The notes beneath the pieces were generated by a model. That model did no database searches, was not told where the DNA came from, and saw only the letters and a list, made by a program, of their open reading frames with translations. This document shows, piece by piece, positions 57,836-64,000 of a stretch of 64,000 bases of DNA. The position numbers were made by a program, and so were the translations under genes. This DNA comes from Ascaphus truei (Eukaryota; Chordata; Amphibia; Anura; Ascaphidae). The first letter of the stretch is position 1. Each line of letters begins with the position of its first letter. Location of the stretch: positions 72,328,580 through 72,392,579 of the forward strand of contig CM071573.1 in assembly GCA_036426205.1 (NCBI GenBank), read 5' to 3'.

Positions 57836-58254
57836 ATAACAATATACTATGTAATATGTATGTCTTATCCCTATGGTAGATCAATACTATATTTAGCTTA
57901 CTAAATATAAATTATTACTGTAATATTAATATGACAATGATCATAGCCACTCAAAAAATGGTACCCTCCCTCTAGAAGTAGATTATTTTTCATGTCCTTG
58001 AAAATGTTCCTTTTTTATCAGCTACTTTAGTTTACAACAGTTTCCTTTAGCCCACTAGAGGGCATTATAGCATCAGTTTATAGTGGAGGACAAAAATATA
58101 TACAGTATTTTGTGGGTTGTTTTGAAAGCATTTCTATTGGATTGAACTGAAATTATCTGATATTATATTTAAGAAAAACTGAGGCTTTTATAATGTTTTC
58201 CGTAAGCTTAGACATGCCCACGGTATTTCAGTTGACTGTAACTTAGCAAAACTC

Positions 58255-58462
58255 TATATGAAATAAAGTTATTTTATTATATATTATCTTTAACTGTGCA
58301 CACAATGTCTTGTATATAATGTATACCCTGCTCATTTATGTACCTCTATTTGTAAATATGTATTAATTTGTCTTAACTCTGTGCCCAGGACATACTTGAA
58401 AACGAGAGGTAACTCTCAATGTATTACTTCCTGGTAAAATATTTTATAAATAAATAAATACA
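58255..58462 (+). mobile_element. LINE 3' tail, copy 3
   Basis: ATATTATCTTTAACTGTGCA to GAGAGGTAACTCTCAATGTA, ACTTCCTGGTAAAAT and (AAAT)n. The same tail as 19830-20062. Confidence 0.75.
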
Positions 58463-58899
58463 TTTTTATTATTCAAATTACAGCCTTGCATGTATGTGTC
58501 TCTTTATTTATATTAGCGCCATCCATGTACACAGCGCTTCACAGCAGTAATATACGTGACATAATAATAATAACACATAATGGGAATAAGCGCTTTAGAC
58601 ATAAAAGTAACATTAGGAAAAGCAGTCCCTGTCTCGAAGAGCTTACAATCTAAGTAGTGCGCAGGGAGAACTTTCAGAGACAGTAGGAGGGTGTTATGGT
58701 AAATGTGTCTGCAAAGGGCCAAGGTCAGTGCATATGTAATGTATAGTATCAGCCAGCAGAGCTACCTATAGCCTTGCACAAGACCATGTAAAATGTCTCC
58801 TTAGGGCTGTTATATACTGTGTGCGGCCGTACTCGCGCGCGTGCCTGTGCGAAGGCGCGTGCACGTGCCGCACAGGTTTTGTGTGTATACTGTGCACGA

Positions 58900-58975
58900 G
58901 TGTATGACTGTATGTGTGTGTATGTATATGTGTGTATATGTGTGTACATGTGTGTGTATGTATGTGTATTATTGG
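58900..58975. repeat. TG-rich microsatellite
   Basis: (TGTGTATG)n-like tract, immediately upstream of the LTR element. Confidence 0.8.
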
Positions 58976-59025
58976 TAAAAATAAAATATTTATTAACATT
59001 GTGCAGACACACACATATACATACG

Positions 59026-59793
59026 TGTAACGGTGTTTCTGAACCGGCCTGACCCACCCAATCTCATATTGGCCCCTGTGGTCTAACCAGTCCCCATTAC
59101 AGTGTGATGTCTGGTGGTACACCTGTTGGCAACATGACTCCTGAGTCTCCCGCATGATGTTGTATTGGGGATTGCCAACCCAGACAGGCAGCTGAGGTAG
59201 TGTTCCTGAGTCCTACCTATATCCAGTGCAGCGCCTCCACCTCATCAGGATCCCAGCGTCCACTTGTGGATGGTCCTGGTGAGGAACTCCTCTGTGGTGC
59301 AGCCCCCTGTGTAATCACTCCACACTTACACACGAGGGTATCTTTTATCAGAGTCATCTTTATTAGTACGGTGGGCCAGCTGCCCTCCACAATGGGTGAA
59401 TTTAGCCCTCCATTGTTCACCGTACTTCCCTTTGAAAGGTATTGTCCTCCTAATGTAGGGATTCCCTATCCCCGTAGGGATATCTATTCTGCGCCAGGTC
59501 CCTGGTCACAGTCTCATTAGTCCTGTAGTGTACCAACTCTGAACTCCTCCAACTACTTAGCAACAATCTCTGAACTAACTTTTGATCAGAGCTGTGCCTT
59601 ATGTATCCTCTGGGGGCTGACACAACTCTGACATCACCAACCAGGGAGTCAGAACCTGTGACCACTCCCATCCATACACAGGGCACCTCACCAGGGTGTG
59701 AGGGCAAACCTCCATAATTACGCATGCCCATAACTTACCAGGCCTTACTGTCAGCAGGAGAGATGACTGCAGCCATTTTACAGCATGGTTACA
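59026..59793 (-). repeat. 3' LTR of the young element
   Basis: 768 bp, TGTAAC...GTTACA at its ends (TG...CA rule met on either strand). Confidence 0.88.
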
Positions 59794-59805
59794 TTCTCCC
59801 CCTGG
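59794..59805 (-). promoter_or_regulatory. Polypurine tract
   Basis: CCAGGGGGAGAA on the minus strand, directly before the 3' LTR. Confidence 0.75.
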
Positions 59806-59982
59806 TGAATCCCACCGACCCCGGCTGGGACCTAAATTTGCAGTACCTTTCGTCAGGAAGCACTGTAAAATGGAACATACATCATTATTAGAACATAATC
59901 TCTTTATAACATAACAAATCACATTGCGCCAAGCACGCCCTGACCAGCAGCCACGAACCCGCGTAATGCTACCCAGTACCTC

Positions 59983-60699
59983 CTAATAGTAGTGCCGTGG
60001 ATCAGGTTTCTTCACCTCCCGACCCCCCATGTCCAGAACAGTTACATGGTAGTTACGCGGCAACCCCCTCTCAGGCCTGTATACTACTTTGTGTTTGTAC
60101 ACACTTCGCCCGATACTCCATACCCTTATCAGGTGCTCAATCCTTTCTTCTGCCTTACTACCAGTAATGGCACCCCCCTTGTTGACCATATACTCTTCTA
60201 TGGTCTCCCTTAACCACTGGTCCCTGTTGTCCTCAATCTCCTGCATGAGGGGTTCAGGAACGTACGGGTACTCCAATCCATGGGAGTAATTATATTTTGC
60301 AATGATCGCTCTTTCAGCCCTACTACTCCTAGTTAGGTTGGCGTTCCCTGCTCTCCCTGGTAATACCCAGGATAAGGGCTCATCTGGGTCTACAGGGTCT
60401 GACAATATGTCAGGGCCCATGGGTTCTATTTCATTTCTGCCTATCATGAACCACCTGAATTGCATCTCCTTTTTCCTCTCGGCGGGCGTGAACTCCCCTT
60501 TAGCCCACCAGTAGTCCACTATGTCATCCTTCTCTAATAAGAAACGCGTGCGGTCCATCCAGCCCACGTACCCCTCAAATAAGGGCGCCCACCAACGGGT
60601 CTCCTTAGGCTTCTCGGGCCCAGACGCTAGAGAGTCTCCCTCATCTGTACCCCCCAGGAGCATACCCCAGAGGTCCCTGCAGAACGGGGCCTGGACCAT
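59983..60699 (-). CDS. Unrecognised retroelement ORF2, 238 aa
   Basis: Begins MVQAPFCRDLWGMLLGGTD. Charged, Trp-rich middle (WWAKGEFTPAERKKEMQFRW, GRNEIEPMGPDILSDPVDP), then an Arg/Glu-rich likely helical part (LMQEIEDNRDQWLRETIEEY) and a C-terminus GLPRNYHVTVLDMGG. I recognise no domain. It is in the same register as ORF1 but separated by 372 bp with stops; short open pieces in the two other frames bridge the gap (61114-60923 and 60875-60627), suggesting either splicing or frameshift decay of one longer protein. Could be Gag- or accessory-like. Confidence 0.6.
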   Translation of the reverse strand: MVQAPFCRDLWGMLLGGTDEGDSLASGPEKPKETRWWAPLFEGYVGWMDRTRFLLEKDDIVDYWWAKGEFTPAERKKEMQFRWFMIGRNEIEPMGPDILSDPVDPDEPLSWVLPGRAGNANLTRSSRAERAIIAKYNYSHGLEYPYVPEPLMQEIEDNRDQWLRETIEEYMVNKGGAITGSKAEERIEHLIRVWSIGRSVYKHKVVYRPERGLPRNYHVTVLDMGGREVKKPDPRHYY

Positions 60700-61071
60700 C
60701 TCTCATGTTTTGGGGCCTCCCCAAAAGGTATATCCGCCTCTACAGGTACCCACCGGGACTTTGATACATGTCCCAATTGTCCTCCTCCCCTTGAGCCACC
60801 CTCGGAAGCAAAGCTGCTCAGTCTTTCCCCAGTCCGGTTCTCACCAACCCCCAAGGATTCTTCTGACACCCCCAAGCTGGATGATGATCCCCGGGAACAG
60901 GTGACTGGGACAGGGGCATTATCTAGGGCGTGGGGTTGGGCGTAGGGATAGGCAGTCGGCAGTCGCGGGGTTCCGACCCATTCGCCTTCATGGGATTGTC
61001 CCGTACCACTGGACAGCGGTATCGCCGGTTGCGTCTCACCCTTCTCGGTCCGCCGCTTGCTCCGGGTCGTT

Positions 61072-63000
61072 TTAATCGATCGGGAACCACCACCCGATCG
61101 CTGAGACGCGACACGCGTGTCCTCTACTTCCGCTCATTCCGCCACCTCCGCCGGAAACGCCGTCATCGCTGGAGTCGGATGCGCCACCATCTTGGGATGG
61201 ACCCCCATGCGGGATCTCTTCCTCCACGATTAGGTCCGGAAGTCCTTCTGCGTCCACATGCGCCGTCCTGGCCTGGCACGGCCTCTCCACCTCGAGCGGT
61301 GGTATCGGAGCCTGGCAAGGACAGGGACTATCCTTACCAGTCCGTAGGTTGGGCGTGGATCGCCCATTGCCACTGGACCCGCCGGTCCCCGGAACAGATG
61401 GGCTCCGCCTCTCCGGTCTCCGCTCCACCGGTGGCACTCGACTCCTTCCACTGTCACTTCCGGTAAGTGGCCTTTTTATCCCATTCCCTTCACCGGACAC
61501 CGCCACCGGCCAGACCAGGGTACTAGTTAGTTCTTTGGGTCCCTCGTCCGAGGGATCCGCACTAAGGGTACTTGGGGTCGCCGAGCGCGGCGACCACCTT
61601 CTCTTCTCTAGGTCGGTTGCCGGACCGACCACTTCACACTCTTCTGGGTCCGCACCCTTGGTCCATAGTGCACCGGGGGACTCGGCGGACAGCCTAGCCG
61701 TATTTCCCCCTGGGTCATTGGTCTGAATGGGCACAAATGTGGGCATTGGCCACAGGTATTGTGTGCCACACTGGGGACAGCGCGCCGCCGTGCCCATGGT
61801 GCCGCCGGGCAGTCTGCATTGCAGGCAAAGGCCCACTACTGTCTCCGCGCCCCCCACGCGTATCACTAGTACCCCGCCGGGTACTGCGTAGGGCTGAGTT
61901 GATACCATCCGGTTCACATCTGGGGAGCAGGCCATTGTCTTGGTGGGAGCCACTTTTAACACTGGTCTGTTCTGGAAGCTGGTTCCGCGTGAGTGACCAA
62001 CAGGGGTTGAATGGTCAGCCACTCCTTGGTTCAGCTCCGCCCTCATCTGACATAATTGGAATCCGCCCCCAGTAGTAGCGATTATGGGCGGGTCCCACAA
62101 TGGGATAGGATGTCCTTTAATTGAGGCCGCACCTCTTTCAGTCCTAGAGGGCGCGACCACAGCTTTCGCGCGCTTTTCCCCAACAGGGTGGGGTTCTTCT
62201 TTTGCCGCCAACTCCAGCCGTTGTCTTTCAGCTGCCTTGCGTGCAAAGTATCCTTCTTTCTTGCACACAATTTCAGCTGCCGGAACTACTTCTGGTAATG
62301 GGGCCGTCAGCGCACCAGCTCCTGGGCCCGCGGGATTCATACCCATGGGGCATAGCTGGAAACCACTCCCCCTGGTTGATATTAGAGGAGGGTCCCACAG
62401 ACTAAGTGGTTGACTCAGCACTGGGGCTGAGTGAGTTACTGTCCATGAAGGCGCGGCCGCAGCTTTCGCGCCATACCCCCCATTAGGGCGGGGCTCTCCT
62501 GTTGGCGCCGCTTCTGGCCAATTCTTTGCAATCGTTGCATCTGCAGAATGGCCTGCAATCGGCCCATGCGGTCTCCCAGGGAAGCGGGAGCCACCATTTT
62601 GGGTCACACTGTCAGTCCGATCAATGAATGAGGTAGCGTTCATCTGTTTGCAAGTCAACTGACATTCACTCTCACTGTGTTCTCCTCCGGTTACAACAAT
62701 GTCCTCAACACAATCCTCCAGGGTAGCACCTCGGTGTCCTAGGCAGGACCAAAATGGGGTGGTTACGGCTCTCACTCCGCTCCAAAGCAGACTTGTGACA
62801 GACATGTCGACAACAGTTTGTTCTTCAGCGGGGCGCACGCCAGGTGTGCTCTCCCCATCAAGCTCCGGTCTCCATTTTGGACTATCCGCACCACGCGGAT
62901 CCTCCATTCTTGCGGTCGCCAATTGCTCGTTGTACTCAGTAATATTGTACATGGGGCTCCTCTCTGCGGTACAATAAAGATTTCCCTGATGCACCACCAT
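61072..63000 (-). CDS. Unrecognised retroelement ORF1, 642 aa, with internal repeat and zinc ribbon
   Basis: First large ORF after the 5' LTR, with a leader of about 470 bp. Low-complexity, Pro/Gly/Ser-rich. Two ~42-residue repeats exactly 100 residues apart: AKAAAAPS...SLWDPPLISTRGSGFQLC (178-219) and AKAVVAPS...PLWDPPIIATTGGGFQLC (278-319). A Cys4 zinc-ribbon-like motif CLQC-x12-CPQC at 392-411, then a basic/acidic disordered tail ending GWWFPID. Position suggests a Gag-like role, but no capsid or retroviral knuckle (CX2CX4HX4C) is seen. Open over 1.9 kb, so under recent constraint or very young. Confidence 0.65.
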   Translation of the reverse strand: MVVHQGNLYCTAERSPMYNITEYNEQLATARMEDPRGADSPKWRPELDGESTPGVRPAEEQTVVDMSVTSLLWSGVRAVTTPFWSCLGHRGATLEDCVEDIVVTGGEHSESECQLTCKQMNATSFIDRTDSVTQNGGSRFPGRPHGPIAGHSADATIAKNWPEAAPTGEPRPNGGYGAKAAAAPSWTVTHSAPVLSQPLSLWDPPLISTRGSGFQLCPMGMNPAGPGAGALTAPLPEVVPAAEIVCKKEGYFARKAAERQRLELAAKEEPHPVGEKRAKAVVAPSRTERGAASIKGHPIPLWDPPIIATTGGGFQLCQMRAELNQGVADHSTPVGHSRGTSFQNRPVLKVAPTKTMACSPDVNRMVSTQPYAVPGGVLVIRVGGAETVVGLCLQCRLPGGTMGTAARCPQCGTQYLWPMPTFVPIQTNDPGGNTARLSAESPGALWTKGADPEECEVVGPATDLEKRRWSPRSATPSTLSADPSDEGPKELTSTLVWPVAVSGEGNGIKRPLTGSDSGRSRVPPVERRPERRSPSVPGTGGSSGNGRSTPNLRTGKDSPCPCQAPIPPLEVERPCQARTAHVDAEGLPDLIVEEEIPHGGPSQDGGASDSSDDGVSGGGGGMSGSRGHACRVSAIGWWFPID

Positions 63001-63451
63001 GTGTACCTAATGTAGGCTGCACTCATGTATGCACTACCTCAGGCTAGGCTCACTCTCTCAGTGTCTGCTGTATCTCCTTCCTCCCAGTCTGTGCTCCCTA
63101 CGGTGAGTGGTCTGGAATGGGCTAGAGTACTCTGGGGCTTCCATGCAGTACTGGGGTGTCTACATATCTTGGTTAACCTAGCGCAGACCCTCTCCAGGAT
63201 TCCTGACCACGTTAACAGGCTATCCCTTCTGGCATCCTACCAACTAGCACTACCTCAAGGTGACTAGGACAGCTATAGCCCGGCTCCAAACCCCCAACTC
63301 CTTTCAGGCCCCTAGGTCGTCCCTGCGAACTGACAATACGCCATCAGCCCCCTGACTACCCCTAGGTCCGTCCCAACGCAGCACAAAGTGGCAGCAGACA
63401 CTCTCCCTGTTTCCAAGTGACCTAGCAAAAGCTTGTCCTGTTGACAGGTCT

Positions 63452-63469
63452 CTCTCAGCAGCGCCTCCA
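63452..63469 (-). promoter_or_regulatory. Primer-binding-site position
   Basis: TGGAGGCGCTGCTGAGAG, two bases inside the 5' LTR on the minus strand. Starts TGG as expected for pairing with a tRNA 3' CCA; the tRNA is not assigned. Confidence 0.55.
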
Positions 63470-63471
63470 AA

Positions 63472-64000
63472 TGTAACGGTGTTTCTGCACCGGCCTGACC
63501 CACCCAATCTCATATTGGCCCCTGTGGTCTAACCAGTCCCCATTACAGTGTGATGTCTGGTGGTGCACCTGTTGGCAACAGGACTCCTGAGTCTCCCGCA
63601 TGATGTTGTATTGGGGATTGCCAACCCAGACAGGCAGCTGAGGTAGTGTTCCTGAGTCCTACCTATATCCAGTGCAGCGCCTCCACCTCATCAGGATCCC
63701 AGCGTCCGCTTGTGGATGGTCCTGGTGAGGAACTCCTCTGTGGTGCAGCCCCCTGTGTAATCACTCCACACTTACACACGAGGGTATCTTTTATCAGAGT
63801 CATCTTTATTAGTACGGTGGGCCAGCTGCCCTCCACAATGGGTGAATTTAGCCCTCCATTGTTCACCGTACTTCCCTTTGAAAGGTATTGTCCTCCTAAT
63901 GTAGGGATTCCCTATCCCCGTAGGGATATCTATTCTGCGCCAGGTCCCTGGTCACAGTCTCATTAGTCCTGTAGTGTACCAACTCTGAACTCCTCCAACT
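63472..64000 (-). repeat. 5' LTR of the young element, truncated by window
   Basis: Matches 59026-59554 with four substitutions. The remaining ~239 bp and the right flank lie beyond the window. Confidence 0.88.

Larger units (their letters stand above)
44165..59025. other. Presumed last intron of the StAR-like gene / downstream region
   Basis: 14.9 kb of AT-rich DNA with scattered MITEs, LINE fragments and a minisatellite. I searched by eye for an exon beginning Gly-Trp with StAR C-terminal features and found none. Stretches 45050-46500, 46550-47370, 48180-48900 and 55160-56900 show no recognisable feature. Confidence 0.5.
59026..64000 (-). mobile_element. Young LTR retroelement, minus strand, right LTR cut by window end
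   Basis: Left LTR 59026-59793 and right LTR from 63472 are co-linear (offset exactly 4446, no gaps) with four mismatches in the 529 bp visible. Read on the minus strand: 5' LTR ends CCGTTACA, then TT and TGGAGGCGCTGCTG (primer-binding-site position), two ORFs, a polypurine tract CCAGGGGGAGAA, and the 3' LTR starting TGTAACC. No reverse transcriptase, integrase or protease motif is visible in the 3.7 kb interior, so it appears non-autonomous. Confidence 0.88.

Noticed and set aside
60541..60555. GAAACGCGTG as another hammerhead-like motif
   Set aside because: Lies in an LTR-element ORF; no CTGANGA or stem II hairpin next to it.
61349..62413. Plus-strand reading frames of 90-125 codons in the LTR element
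   Set aside because: They are antisense shadows of the 642-codon minus-strand ORF; GC-rich composition keeps them open.
1..64000. CRISPR array, bacterial operons or ribosome-binding sites
   Set aside because: Spliced genes, LINE/LTR/MITE content and microsatellites show vertebrate nuclear DNA; no regularly spaced short repeats with unique spacers were seen.
59026..64000. Two separate LTR elements or a tandem gene duplication
   Set aside because: The repeats are co-linear, start TG and end CA, and sit next to a primer-binding-site-like TGG and a polypurine tract, as one element with two LTRs.

Overview
The window is vertebrate nuclear DNA, very probably from a frog (anuran amphibian). Two spliced genes with GT/GC...AG introns sit in about 85-90% repeat-rich non-coding DNA, and the repeat types (CAGGGGTGGCCAACTCC-type hAT MITEs, vertebrate chromoviruses, Tc1, Penelope-like elements with hammerhead motifs, L2/CR1-like LINE tails) are those typical of amphibian genomes. 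The species cannot be fixed from the sequence. Long single-frame reading frames exist only inside mobile elements.

Genes. (1) Positions 1028-9101 (+) carry the last three coding exons of a microsomal triglyceride transfer protein large-subunit-like gene (MTTP-like). The three pieces join in phase and end at a TAG; earlier exons lie left of the window. (2) Positions 37592-44164 (+) carry six consecutive in-phase exons of a steroidogenic acute regulatory protein (StAR/STARD1) family gene: mitochondrial presequence, then most of the START domain. Exon sizes, phases and key residues match StAR, but the divergence suggests the less-studied StAR2 paralogue. The last exon (about 37 codons) was not found; the last visible exon ends in a GC donor, and at least 20 kb of repeat-filled sequence follow. 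A lipid-transfer-protein gene therefore lies directly upstream of a cholesterol-transfer gene in the same orientation.

Layout. 1-9.9 kb: MTTP-like 3' exons, with a 1.9 kb TIR transposon in the last intron. 10-16 kb: MITEs and a rearranged segmental duplication. 18-21 kb: decayed Penelope-like element (RT with YIDD, zinc linker, GIY-YIG nuclease). 21.9-30.6 kb: Tc1 fragment, then a broken chromodomain Ty3/Gypsy element with three nested insertions. 30.6-35.3 kb: hammerhead-bearing repeats, including a 398-bp tandem pair. 35.6-37.4 kb: LINE fragment and unique DNA, then the StAR promoter. 37.5-44.2 kb: StAR-like exons. 44-59 kb: repeats in the presumed last StAR intron, including a 19-bp minisatellite. 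59.0-64.0 kb: a very young LTR element on the minus strand with two unfamiliar ORFs and no visible reverse transcriptase.

The strongest leads are the hammerhead-ribozyme family: one copy (33238-33291, minus) has every invariant core base, and several degenerate relatives share a palindromic stem III and a common 3' tail. Next are the young LTR element (four mismatches in 529 bp of LTR) with unrecognised proteins, and the MTTP-like/StAR-like gene pair.
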